A stretch of 33,659 bases of DNA. It comes from a virus. Below are positions 16,372 through 24,334 of this stretch, piece after piece. The translations under genes were made by a program, and so were the position numbers. The DNA is taken from positions 1 to 33,659 of IMG/VR virus record IMGVR_UViG_3300023116_000168; one strand, written 5' to 3'. Positions within the stretch are counted from its first letter, which is position 1; every line of letters begins with the position of its first letter. Below the pieces are notes generated by a model that saw only the letters and a program-made list of their open reading frames with translations, ran no database searches and was not told the origin of the DNA.

Positions 16372-19300
16372 TTATGTGAATGCAGAAATACCTATCGTAT
16401 CCATAAAGCGTTGTCTTTCAGACAATCCTGCCGAAGAAATCGGAGAGAAAAATTCATCTTGTGTTCCATTGGGACTATTTAATGCACCAGATGATCCTCC
16501 CATTCCACCTAAACCAGATAATGGAAGAGTTTCTATGTCAATTTCACCAGAACCTTGTACACTATAAGGAGTAATTCCTTCGGAGATGTCCTTATTTCTA
16601 AGGCCCATTTTTGCTGGAGTAGAATTGGAATCCAAATCAGCAACCATTCTATCAAGTTTACCAGGTCCTCCCATCTTCATTACCTTATCTACAGGCAAAA
16701 CATATTCTCCAGGTTGAACATCAATCCTTTGCCTATCAGTTCCTCCACCAGGAATATCCATTCCCGTGTTTTCTTTTATAAATCCTCCACCTTCCATACC
16801 AAACCAACCACGAGGATCCATTGCCCATCTTTTTGGTTTTGATGGTGTTGTTGTCTGAGATGGTTTTGATGGTGTTGTTGTCTGAGATGGTTTTGATGAT
16901 GGAGAAAATGAAAATCTTTGTTTGGTTTTTTCTACTTCTGCTGCTGCAGCAACTTGCGGATCTTTCAGTGCTTCAGCATAATTAGCATAAGTCTTACCAG
17001 TCGTACTCGAATAGTAAAGACCAGCAGAATTATTATTCATCAATTTTGCCATAGACATTCTCTGAGACTGCTGTGCCTTTTCTTTCGCGGCAGAAGAAAC
17101 ACTAATTGGCATTTTTTGCTGTGCTTGTCCAGAACCACTCCCAGAAGGATCTCCTCCTGGACCATAAAATGGTTTTGGCATTACTTTTACAGGATCAAAT
17201 CCAAGAACATCTTTATCAAAAATAATTTCATGTGTCGTAGATCCCCTACCACCATGCATTTTTTGACTAATGTCTAATAATGCTTCAAATGGTTTATAAA
17301 TTGCCGTTCTCAAATCTCCCATTTGTCCACTTTCACCACCAGAAATCATAAGAGATTTCTGAATTTCTTCTTCAGATGCTCCTTCAGAAGACATTCTATT
17401 TGCAACTAATCTATTAAATTCATCAACGTCTTTACTATTATCAATACCTAAAAATTTCTTAGATTTTGCCCAAGCCTGTGCCATAGATTCATCTGCAGGT
17501 CTATTTGTATCATACGCTTGAGACATTCCAATAATTCTGCCTTGTGCATCCCTCAAAAATTCAGAATCTGCAACTCTACCCATAGTATATTTCCCAGCAA
17601 TACCTCCAGCATTTTCAGCATAATCTTCATACTCAATAAAATCTCTACCCTTTTCAGTCGCAGTTTTTTGAGCATCAAGCATTGCTCTTTGCATGTTTTT
17701 AGAGATACTTCTATCTGTTCTTTTAATACCCAAGAAACCAGATAAAATTGCAGGTAAAGCTTCTGCACCAGCATCAGCAAATCCCTGAACTAATGGGATG
17801 TTTTCTTCTATTTTTGAAGGAATTTTAGAAATACCTCCAATAAAGTTATTCCCATAATCAATTGTTGGTTGGACTACTTTAGGAACTTGTTGAGCAACTC
17901 TACTTCCATAATCAGTTGGTTGGACTACTTTAGGAACTTGTTGAGCAACTCTACTTCCATAATCAATTGTTGGTTGGACTACTTTAGGAACTTGTTGAGC
18001 AACTCTACTTCCATAATCAATTGTTGGTTGGACTACTTTAGGAACTTGTTGAGCAACTCTACTTCCATAATCAAATACACTCTGTGCCTCTCTATATCCA
18101 ATATCTCCTACTTTCAAAGCACGAGCAAGAGTAGGATTTGCTTTTGCCCATTCAATAAGATTACTATCTAAACCTGATGCAATATCTTCCGGTTTTGATG
18201 GTTTTCTAGGTTTTTGAATTCTAGATTCTTCAGGACCTTCACCAACACGACCACCATTAGAAAAAGCAGGAAGAATTAATCCTCCACCAGATGCTGCTTG
18301 CACTTTAGCAGTCTTAGGTTTATTTGCATTAGAACCACCATGCTGCTTATTTAATCCAAGAAAATAATCAGCACCAAGAGCATTTACTGTTTCTTTATTA
18401 ATAACAACTTCACCAGGTCTTGCAGCAATTAATTGGGTATCTACTCCAGCACCTTTAATGTCTTGACCACTTTCAGTGGTAATTTTTCCACCACGCTTAT
18501 ATGACTTTACTTCATCATCTTCTTCATCATTAACCAAACCAGGAATTACTTTTGGACCCCATGCACCAAAAGTAAACAATCCAGCTGCTGCAAGTGCTGT
18601 TGCCGAAATCGGATTTCTCATTCCAAACCTAAGTAAGGATGGAATAGCAACTTTTAATAACTTAGCAACTCCCTTACCAATTACAAAAACTGCCTTAGTA
18701 ATTAATCTACCAAGAGGATTTAAAAATACGAGACCAGCAAGTATTGTAGGCCAAAATGTCTTAAGTAACCGACCTATTGTTTTTATTTTACTTTCATTTT
18801 TGGGGTCAGTAAACCATTTAAGAAACTTTTGAAAAACTTTTCCTAAAAAGATAACTGTAAAAAATCTAATAATTTTTCCAAAAAAATCTTGTAGTGGAGA
18901 AAAGATCTTACCAGCAACTTTTGCTAATGATTTAATTCCTTTGGAGAAAGCACTCTCTCTTTTATTTTCTTTATCTTTTCTCTTCCCTCTCTCTTCAAGT
19001 TTTCTTTGCTTCTCTACTTGGTCTTTATCAAACTTCAGTTGCTTCGATAAAATACCAATAATTCTATCAAGTGATTTACTTATACTCTTTAGTATTTGAT
19101 TATCACTTTGCTTTCTTTCTTTTTTCTCTTCTTTTAAATCATCAACTCTCTGCGACTTCTCAGAAATCTCTTTTCCTTTAAGAAGAGCATAAGCAGGTTT
19201 TCTTGTCTGAGCAGTATCTTTCTTTGGTCCACCAACATTAAAATTGGTAAAACTATCCTTACTTATCTTTTTCTTTACCTTAAAAGTACCTTTTCCTTTA

Positions 19301-19719
19301 TTTCCTCTTGCCTTCTTCAGTTCTTCACGAAGAAGCATAGCATCTTCAGTAGAAGTTTCCTCAGTACCTCTACTAACTTCTATAAGTTTTTCTTTCAGTA
19401 AGTTTGCATAGTCATCATAATCCAAATCAAAGGTATACTCAAGTCCAAGTAACTCAAGTATTCTAGAATCTACATCTTCAGTTTTAGAATACGTTGTAAG
19501 TGCTCCTGGAGGTGATGTCTTTTTCTTTCTAGGTCTTCCTCTTTTTCTTTTTGGTTTAGTCGCAGTACTTTTCTTTCCCTTAATTTGATTTAAAAGATCA
19601 TCAAGACCTTCTGGTATATTGTCTTCCTTATTATTCTTATTTCCAGTAAGTTCGTTCAGAAGGTCATCAAGACCTTCTGGTATATTGTCTTCATTATTTC
19701 GCTTCGACTTACCCGCCAT
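16372..19719 (-). CDS. Tape-measure-like tail protein (1115 aa)
   Basis: It lies immediately after the gp26 / gp51-like pair, the place of the tape measure gene in lambda-type gene order. Residues 10-22 and 32-44 repeat EDNIPEGLDDLLN. Residues 57-67 are basic with an AT-hook-like KRGRPRKKK. Residues 185-255 are a coiled coil and 270-385 hold membrane-like segments (FFGKIIRFFTVIFLGKVF, TILAGLVFL). Two blocks, GVDTQLIAARPGEVVINKET (about 425-444) and TDRQRIDVQPGEYVLPVDKV near the C-terminus, match the PGEyVi motif common in tape measure proteins. Residues 550-623 are tandem repeats. It shares a coiled-coil plus hydrophobic block with the next protein. A structural length-determining role is inferred; T4 uses gp29. 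Confidence 0.6.
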   Translation of the reverse strand: MAGKSKRNNEDNIPEGLDDLLNELTGNKNNKEDNIPEGLDDLLNQIKGKKSTATKPKRKRGRPRKKKTSPPGALTTYSKTEDVDSRILELLGLEYTFDLDYDDYANLLKEKLIEVSRGTEETSTEDAMLLREELKKARGNKGKGTFKVKKKISKDSFTNFNVGGPKKDTAQTRKPAYALLKGKEISEKSQRVDDLKEEKKERKQSDNQILKSISKSLDRIIGILSKQLKFDKDQVEKQRKLEERGKRKDKENKRESAFSKGIKSLAKVAGKIFSPLQDFFGKIIRFFTVIFLGKVFQKFLKWFTDPKNESKIKTIGRLLKTFWPTILAGLVFLNPLGRLITKAVFVIGKGVAKLLKVAIPSLLRFGMRNPISATALAAAGLFTFGAWGPKVIPGLVNDEEDDEVKSYKRGGKITTESGQDIKGAGVDTQLIAARPGEVVINKETVNALGADYFLGLNKQHGGSNANKPKTAKVQAASGGGLILPAFSNGGRVGEGPEESRIQKPRKPSKPEDIASGLDSNLIEWAKANPTLARALKVGDIGYREAQSVFDYGSRVAQQVPKVVQPTIDYGSRVAQQVPKVVQPTIDYGSRVAQQVPKVVQPTDYGSRVAQQVPKVVQPTIDYGNNFIGGISKIPSKIEENIPLVQGFADAGAEALPAILSGFLGIKRTDRSISKNMQRAMLDAQKTATEKGRDFIEYEDYAENAGGIAGKYTMGRVADSEFLRDAQGRIIGMSQAYDTNRPADESMAQAWAKSKKFLGIDNSKDVDEFNRLVANRMSSEGASEEEIQKSLMISGGESGQMGDLRTAIYKPFEALLDISQKMHGGRGSTTHEIIFDKDVLGFDPVKVMPKPFYGPGGDPSGSGSGQAQQKMPISVSSAAKEKAQQSQRMSMAKLMNNNSAGLYYSSTTGKTYANYAEALKDPQVAAAAEVEKTKQRFSFSPSSKPSQTTTPSKPSQTTTPSKPKRWAMDPRGWFGMEGGGFIKENTGMDIPGGGTDRQRIDVQPGEYVLPVDKVMKMGGPGKLDRMVADLDSNSTPAKMGLRNKDISEGITPYSVQGSGEIDIETLPLSGLGGMGGSSGALNSPNGTQDEFFSPISSAGLSERQRFMDTIGISAFT
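17850..18070 (-). repeat. Four 54-bp tandem repeats in the tape-measure-like gene
   Basis: The unit encodes DYGSRVAQQVPKVVQPTI (18 residues). Three copies are complete and one lacks the final Ile through an in-frame 3-bp deletion; a partial fifth copy (DYG) follows. The copies are almost identical at DNA level, indicating recent duplication. Confidence 0.9.
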
Positions 19720-19906
19720 TTGCTCTTCTTTGGTTTTCTTGAAGTTTCATTCTCTCTTCTTCTTCCTCTAAGTGATTCTTAAGAAGAATAACATAAATGT
19801 CTCGCTCCCACGGCATCATATTTTCAATTTCTGTTAATGAGTATTTATGATACTGCATCAAAGAAAAATTGAGTCTCAAGTAATTCTCAAGACTCATATG
19901 AGACAT
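19709..19906 (-). CDS. Small baseplate/tail assembly protein, gp51-like (65 aa)
   Basis: The product starts MSHMSLENYLRLNFSLMQYH and contains EIENMMPWERDIYVILLKNH followed by an acidic-basic helix. The 'mPWErdIY' pattern is typical of the downstream part of tail assembly chaperone pairs and of T4 gp51, the catalyst of hub assembly. Its ATG lies 2 bp after the gp26 stop, with AGGA of the intervening sequence giving poor spacing. The frame is open upstream through a T TTT TTC slippery site in gp26, so it may also be made as a C-terminal extension of gp26. It overlaps the tape-measure-like gene by 11 bp. The gp51 label is inference. Confidence 0.65.
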   Translation of the reverse strand: MSHMSLENYLRLNFSLMQYHKYSLTEIENMMPWERDIYVILLKNHLEEEEERMKLQENQRRANGG

Positions 19907-19908
19907 TC

Positions 19909-20628
19909 CTAGCCGAAAAAACTTGCTAATCCCTCCAGTACAACATCAGACTCTACACCAGTCTTTGGATTAGTAACTTTAAACTTATGAGACAACTTAG
20001 GCATCGTGTTAAAGAATTCTTCAATGTCCTTAAACTGATTCGTATTCATCTGGTCAAGGAATTCAACAAGTTCTTTTTTAGACACATCAGATGATGTCCA
20101 AACTTCTTCTTCCGTAAAAATCTTATCAATACAAGAAGCAATCAAATCAAAAGATTGGTCAATGTTGGCATTGCTAGAAATATCAAAATTATTTTTAATA
20201 AATTGATCGAGAGATGGATATTTCATTTCCATCATTACACTATCATCAAGTTTAATTCTATTAGTGTGCTTATCATCCTTAATTACTTCAATGTCATCAA
20301 CATTAATAGTAACAGGAACTTCAGTTTCCCCATCATCAGGGCAGATAATGTTGACATCAATTTCTTCTCCAACAGATTTAGATCTGATGTTTAAGAAAAG
20401 ATACTCAATGTCAAAAGTAGGCAGTGTTTCTACTTTAATACCTCTAGTTTCAATACAGTTTTTAATAACTGTTTTTACTGCGTTTGTAATTTCTTTTGTG
20501 TTCTCAGTTTCCATAGCCATCACAAGAACTTTTTCTTCTTTGACTAGGAAAGGTCTATACTTAATTGTCTGACCAGTAGAAGGCAATTCCAACTCATAAG
20601 TTGGTGTAACAATCTTAGGTAATGGCAT
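19909..20628 (-). CDS. gp26: Baseplate hub protein gp26 (239 aa)
   Basis: The opening LPKIVTPTYELELPSTGQTI followed by KYRPFLVKEEKVLVMAME is the signature of the T4 gp26 baseplate family, and the length is close to the T4 protein (about 208 residues). The middle (DIEYLFLNIRSKSVGEEIDV, VTINVDDIEVI) and the C-terminal helical part complete a full-length protein. In T4 gp26 belongs to the central hub. Here it precedes the small gp51-like protein and the tape-measure-like gene, the order of lambda G-T-H. The C-terminus SFFG is encoded by a slippery T-run. A late-type promoter lies 30 bp upstream. Confidence 0.85.
   Translation of the reverse strand: MPLPKIVTPTYELELPSTGQTIKYRPFLVKEEKVLVMAMETENTKEITNAVKTVIKNCIETRGIKVETLPTFDIEYLFLNIRSKSVGEEIDVNIICPDDGETEVPVTINVDDIEVIKDDKHTNRIKLDDSVMMEMKYPSLDQFIKNNFDISSNANIDQSFDLIASCIDKIFTEEEVWTSSDVSKKELVEFLDQMNTNQFKDIEEFFNTMPKLSHKFKVTNPKTGVESDVVLEGLASFFG
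19915..19921 (-). promoter_or_regulatory. Putative -1 ribosomal frameshift site
   Basis: The gp26 frame reads AGT TTT TTC GGC TAG. The heptamer T TTT TTC fits the X XXY YYZ rule for -1 slippage. After slipping, ribosomes read CGG CTA GGA ATG and continue in the frame of the 65-residue gene, giving a product of about 306 residues. Confidence 0.6.
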
Positions 20629-20656
20629 AATTATCCAATAATGTATTCAGATACTT

Positions 20657-20665
20657 TATTTATTA
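20657..20665 (-). promoter_or_regulatory. Putative late promoter for gp26
   Basis: The minus strand reads TAATAAATA, two mismatches at most from the late element, 29 bp upstream of the gp26 ATG. The first TAA is the stop codon of the upstream gene. Confidence 0.55.
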
Positions 20666-21772
20666 TGCCACATTATCAGTTCTAGTTCCACCTACACCAA
20701 ATCCAGGTAAAATTGGTCGGTACTCTAAAGGAACTGTAGTTCCCACTTGATTTTCCAATACGGGAGGAGCAGAAAATTCTGGAACTTCATTAAAAGAAGA
20801 TTTCCTGTTTGGTAATGGATCACCATCAGAAATTCCAGTCTTTCTCCTTATAATGTATCTACTATATGCGAAAGATACTGTACATTTGAGCAACTGTGAT
20901 TGATCATAAGAAACAGGCATAGTGTTAATAGAAATTGGATATGCCTGTAAGAACTTATACTCCAAATACTTCTTGGTAGATTTGGATGCATTAATTGGAT
21001 TTACATCAATATCTCTTTCAAACTTAGTAATAAAGATATCCGTCATGTATGTTTTTGGGAACTTTGCCCTATAATGCCACCGATATTCATCTAATTCCAC
21101 ACCATCTTCACTCTTTACATATTCTTCATTCATTATAAAAGATTTCCATTGTTCAAAGAACCAAATTAACTTATATCCATGATCAGCACCTGCTTTTGGA
21201 GCATCAACATAAAATGTGAAGGATGAAGTATCATCAAACTGACGACGATAAGCATGTCTTTCAGTTACTCCATGATGATCATCTTGAACAGTATTTGTTG
21301 CTATTCTAGATCCTGGAAGTGCTGTTTCCGAACAAGAAAGAGTTATTAACCTTTGGTTATTTGTATCTGTTGGATTCAATCCTCTTCCAGACATCCAAGT
21401 AAATACATCTCTAGGTGGATTAAAATGAGCTTCAAAATGAGATGTTAATGCTGGTTTTAATAACTTTTCCTTGATTGTAGAGGCAGCAGTTCTTCTTGGA
21501 GGTGGTGCGGGATTTCTACTTGCTCCTCTTACGAAAGAAGATCCTAACTTTCTAGCATCATTAAAGTTTATTGTTTCTGTAGCATCATTAAAAAAATTTT
21601 TTCCTAAATTAGATTTTAAATCTATGTTTGAATAGTAATCACCTAAAAGATTACTAACTTCTGGACTAAAGGCGTTAAAATTTTTAGGGATGTCAGAGTT
21701 ATCGACAGGTCCAGTTTGAGGTTTTGGAGTCAGATTAAAATCTGTAGTTGACGGGTCTCTTGGTCCTGCCAT
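20663..21772 (-). CDS. Tail-tube / baseplate initiator-like protein, gp54-like (369 aa)
   Basis: The N-terminal 110 residues are variable and basic. The rest has the pattern of tail-tube-like proteins: HFEAHFNPPRDVFTW, LITLSCSETALPGSRIATNT, GVTERHAYRRQFDDTSSFTF, WFFEQWKSFI, KYLEYKFLQAYPISINTMPV and a C-terminal YIIRR. The LPGS...ERHAY...FDDTSFTFYVD series is shared by tube proteins such as T4 gp19 and by gp48 and gp54, which start the tube on the baseplate. Since gp48 is found separately at 22273, gp54 is the better guess. It is transcribed away from gp4. Confidence 0.55.
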   Translation of the reverse strand: MAGPRDPSTTDFNLTPKPQTGPVDNSDIPKNFNAFSPEVSNLLGDYYSNIDLKSNLGKNFFNDATETINFNDARKLGSSFVRGASRNPAPPPRRTAASTIKEKLLKPALTSHFEAHFNPPRDVFTWMSGRGLNPTDTNNQRLITLSCSETALPGSRIATNTVQDDHHGVTERHAYRRQFDDTSSFTFYVDAPKAGADHGYKLIWFFEQWKSFIMNEEYVKSEDGVELDEYRWHYRAKFPKTYMTDIFITKFERDIDVNPINASKSTKKYLEYKFLQAYPISINTMPVSYDQSQLLKCTVSFAYSRYIIRRKTGISDGDPLPNRKSSFNEVPEFSAPPVLENQVGTTVPLEYRPILPGFGVGGTRTDNVA

Positions 21773-21774
21773 TT

Positions 21775-21782
21775 TATAAATA
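21775..21782 (+). promoter_or_regulatory. Consensus late promoter for gp4-gp48-gp53
   Basis: An exact TATAAATA on the plus strand, 24 bp upstream of the gp4 ATG. It starts the plus-strand structural island and lies in the 34-bp divergent gap to the gp54-like gene. Confidence 0.8.
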
Positions 21783-21806
21783 CTTTTTGGTTCTTATATA
21801 TTATGT

Positions 21807-22256
21807 ATGCGAGAAGGAAAATATCATCAAGGAAGATTTCATCCAAGATTTCCTAACAAATACAAAGGTGACTCAAGAAACATCGTTTATAGGTCTTCTT
21901 GGGAACTTAAGTTTATGAGATACTGTGACCGTAACGATAAAATCTTAGAGTGGGGTTCGGAAGAGTTTTTTATTCCCTACTTCGACCCAACAACAAATAA
22001 GGTTCGTAGATACTTTCCCGACTTTATTGTAAAGATAAAAGAAAGTAGTGGAGCAATTAAAAAGTATTTGGTAGAAGTGAAGCCAAAAAGACAGACACTT
22101 GTACCAAAACAATCAAAAGGTAAGCAAAAGAAAACTTACATTAACGAAGTTCTTACTTATAACAAAAATCTTGCGAAGTGGAAAGCAGCACAAGAATGGT
22201 GCGAAGATAGATTGATAGAATTTAAGATAATCACAGAAGATGAATTAGGCCTATAA
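21807..22256 (+). CDS. gp4: Head completion protein gp4
   Basis: The 149-residue product is a clear member of the T4 gp4 head-completion family: GRFHPRFPNKYKGDSRNIVY, RSSWELKFMRYCD, ILEWGSEEFFIPY, RYFPDFIVK, KYLVEVKPKRQT and CEDRLIEFKI. The E-x-W-E...PDF...EVKP arrangement resembles a TnsA/PD-(D/E)XK-type nuclease fold. In T4 the protein acts on filled heads before tail joining. The first ATG at 21803 is in another frame; the one at 21807 opens the conserved N-terminus. The TAA stop is part of the next late promoter. Confidence 0.9.
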   Translation: MREGKYHQGRFHPRFPNKYKGDSRNIVYRSSWELKFMRYCDRNDKILEWGSEEFFIPYFDPTTNKVRRYFPDFIVKIKESSGAIKKYLVEVKPKRQTLVPKQSKGKQKKTYINEVLTYNKNLAKWKAAQEWCEDRLIEFKIITEDELGL

Positions 22257-22259
22257 ATA
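22252..22259 (+). promoter_or_regulatory. Consensus late promoter for gp48
   Basis: An exact TATAAATA overlapping the gp4 stop codon (CTA TAA ATA). The gp48 ATG is 13 bp further on, so the leader would be very short. Confidence 0.75.
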
Positions 22260-22272
22260 ACTAAAAAGCGTA

Positions 22273-23580
22273 ATGGCAGCGAGACCGCAAGTAAAAGATT
22301 GGAGTACACCAAATTTAAATAAACCCGAAGAATATTCTTCCGAATTTGTTCAGGATGGAACAAGGTATGCTGTCGTAGTTAATGTTGCCACTGGTCAAAG
22401 ACAACTATATTTTGTAAGTCCTGGAATTCTCGGAATAAACTCAAGGTCATTATTACAAACAACAAATGCAGATGGAAGTATAGTTCCTCCAAATGAACAA
22501 ACTCAAAGAAATCTTGACGATTTTAAAAGAACACAGGGAGGAAATGAAGCACTACAGAAAGCACTAAACACAACAAGAAAACAAGCATTCTTCATTATAG
22601 AAGAGGCATCAACACCCGAAGAAAAAGAAGAATTAAGCAAAGAAAAAGAGTATAAAGGTTTTCAATATCAAAAAGAAAACCCAAACAGTAGTGCTCAAGT
22701 TACATTTATAAACTTTGATACAGAAAATGTTTCAACTAAATCCCCAATACCAAAAGGAGATTTAGTTACTTATCCAAATGATATAAAAGACACTAAACAA
22801 GATAGAATTAAAATTACTGCGGTATCTTTAGCGCAAAGAAGAATTCTAAATCCAATCGAATACAAAGCTGTTGGTGGAGATGTTTATGTTTCTATTCAAG
22901 GACCAATTTCAGATACAAATTTAGTTGGGTGGGGTGATAGTAAAATTGGTCCAGTAGAATCTACACTATTTAACTTAGGTAGTGGCCTTTTGAAGGATGA
23001 AAAGGGTGGCATGGATTCGGCAACAGCTGAAGCAAAGAAAAAGGTAAACGAGTTTCTCCCAAGTAGTGCTGATGTTATAGCGGCTCAAGCAGCAAGTGGA
23101 AACATGGACTTGTTTACAAGAGCAACTCAACAAGTATTCAATCCAAACCTCGAATTAATCTTCAAAGAACCAAAGCTTAGGCAATTTTCATTTACTTTCA
23201 AAATGACCGCAAGAGATGAACCAGAAGCAAATGATATTAAAAGAATTATAAAATACTTCAAGTATCACATGGCAGTGAAAGGAAAAGGAGGAGATTTATT
23301 TTTAAAAGCACCAGATGTATTTTGGATTGAATATCAAAAGGGAACTGGTGAAACACACCAATCACTAAATCTAATTGCTCCAGGTGAAGTAAAACGAAAA
23401 GCATGTGCTCTACAAACTTTTAATGTAAATTATACTCCTTTAGGAACATACATGACTTATGATGATAAAGAATGTACAATGATACAATATGATTTACAAT
23501 TTGCATTTAGCGAAATCACTCCAATCTATCAAAGTGATTATGAAGAAGCACCAGGAGAAACTCACTCAATAGGATACTAG
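22273..23580 (+). CDS. gp48: Baseplate tail-tube cap gp48 (435 aa)
   Basis: The C-terminal 150 residues are the gp48 signature: FNPNLELIFKEPKLRQFSFT followed by FKMTARDEPEANDIKRIIKYF, FLKAPDVFWIEYQKG, CALQTFNVNYTPLGTYMTYD and YDLQFAFSEITPIYQSDYEE. The N-terminal half (SEFVQDGTRYAVVVNVATGQ, then a charged, variable segment) is less conserved. In T4 gp48 caps the baseplate and, with gp54, starts tube assembly. The gene is between gp4 and gp53, with 1 bp between its TAG and the gp53 ATG, so the three form a plus-strand late operon. Confidence 0.85.
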   Translation: MAARPQVKDWSTPNLNKPEEYSSEFVQDGTRYAVVVNVATGQRQLYFVSPGILGINSRSLLQTTNADGSIVPPNEQTQRNLDDFKRTQGGNEALQKALNTTRKQAFFIIEEASTPEEKEELSKEKEYKGFQYQKENPNSSAQVTFINFDTENVSTKSPIPKGDLVTYPNDIKDTKQDRIKITAVSLAQRRILNPIEYKAVGGDVYVSIQGPISDTNLVGWGDSKIGPVESTLFNLGSGLLKDEKGGMDSATAEAKKKVNEFLPSSADVIAAQAASGNMDLFTRATQQVFNPNLELIFKEPKLRQFSFTFKMTARDEPEANDIKRIIKYFKYHMAVKGKGGDLFLKAPDVFWIEYQKGTGETHQSLNLIAPGEVKRKACALQTFNVNYTPLGTYMTYDDKECTMIQYDLQFAFSEITPIYQSDYEEAPGETHSIGY

Positions 23581-23581
23581 A

Positions 23582-24334
23582 ATGGCAAGACAATATTTCA
23601 GACAAGTTCCAAACTTCAAATACGTTGATAGAAATTACAACAGTAAAAACATTGGTAATTTTACTGAAGTAAAAAACTTATTTAAAAGAGTTAAAATTCG
23701 TGATGAAATTTTTGAGAACTTAAACTTCTTTAGTCCATATTCTATCATTGGTGATGAGAGACCTGATAGTGTTGCATATAAACTTTATAATGACTCAAAC
23801 TTAGATTGGATAATTCTTTTAGCAAATAACATTCTCAATGTTTATGATGAATGGCCTATGGCAAATGAAAACTTTGATAACATTATGCTTGAAAAGTATG
23901 GTTCTTACGAAGCATTAAACTCTATTTCTCACTACGAAACCGAAGAAGTTAAAAATTCCGTAGGAAAAGTAATCGTTCCTGAAGGCATTCGTCTTTCTTC
24001 AAATTTAGTCGTTGATTATCGCAAAACAATTATCGATGAAGATGGTGGTTACATTGCAAATCCAGATTATGAAAATAAAGTTCCTTATTTTGTAGAGTTT
24101 TATGATGAAGGAACTGGTAATGATGTCCTCGTTGCAGACATTACTAATCCAATTACCTTCAAAGAAGTAGAAGAGAGAAAAGAAAATCAAAAAAGACAAA
24201 TTTATGTTCCGAAAAAAGAATACATTCCTATCATATTAGATGACATTACTAGAATTATGAAATACAAAAAAGGTGCCACCCAGTTCTTGAGTGACACCTT
24301 AAAGCAAGGAGATAATATTAAACTCTATAGTTGA
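23582..24334 (+). CDS. gp53: Baseplate wedge subunit gp53 (250 aa)
   Basis: The opening MARQYFRQVPNFKYVDRNYN and the block ERPDSVAYKLYNDSNLDWII LLANNI...YDEWPMA (residues 60-95) identify the gp53 family, whose conserved core recalls a LysM-like fold and which joins baseplate wedges in T4. The last 25 residues (ITRIMKYKKGATQFLSDTLK) are encoded by DNA that also forms the predicted gp32 terminator on the other strand. Its TGA abuts the gp32 TGA in the palindrome TGATCA, so the two genes converge with no spacer. Confidence 0.85.
   Translation: MARQYFRQVPNFKYVDRNYNSKNIGNFTEVKNLFKRVKIRDEIFENLNFFSPYSIIGDERPDSVAYKLYNDSNLDWIILLANNILNVYDEWPMANENFDNIMLEKYGSYEALNSISHYETEEVKNSVGKVIVPEGIRLSSNLVVDYRKTIIDEDGGYIANPDYENKVPYFVEFYDEGTGNDVLVADITNPITFKEVEERKENQKRQIYVPKKEYIPIILDDITRIMKYKKGATQFLSDTLKQGDNIKLYS
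24265..24300 (-). terminator. gp32 terminator inside the gp53 coding sequence
   Basis: On the minus strand AAGGTGTCAC and GTGGCACCTT form a stem of about 10 bp with one G-U pair, followed by TTTTTT. It lies about 35 bp after the gp32 stop codon. The same pair is a C-A mismatch on the plus strand, so the structure is fitted to the minus transcript. Confidence 0.75.

Noticed and set aside
17850-18070. Tandem repeats as a possible CRISPR array
   Set aside because: The units are contiguous without spacers, are in frame, and encode an 18-residue protein repeat.
19838-19848. CATAAATAC on the minus strand inside the gp51-like gene
   Set aside because: Resembles a late element but is about 120 bp from the next start and inside an operon; in AT-rich DNA the match is not convincing.
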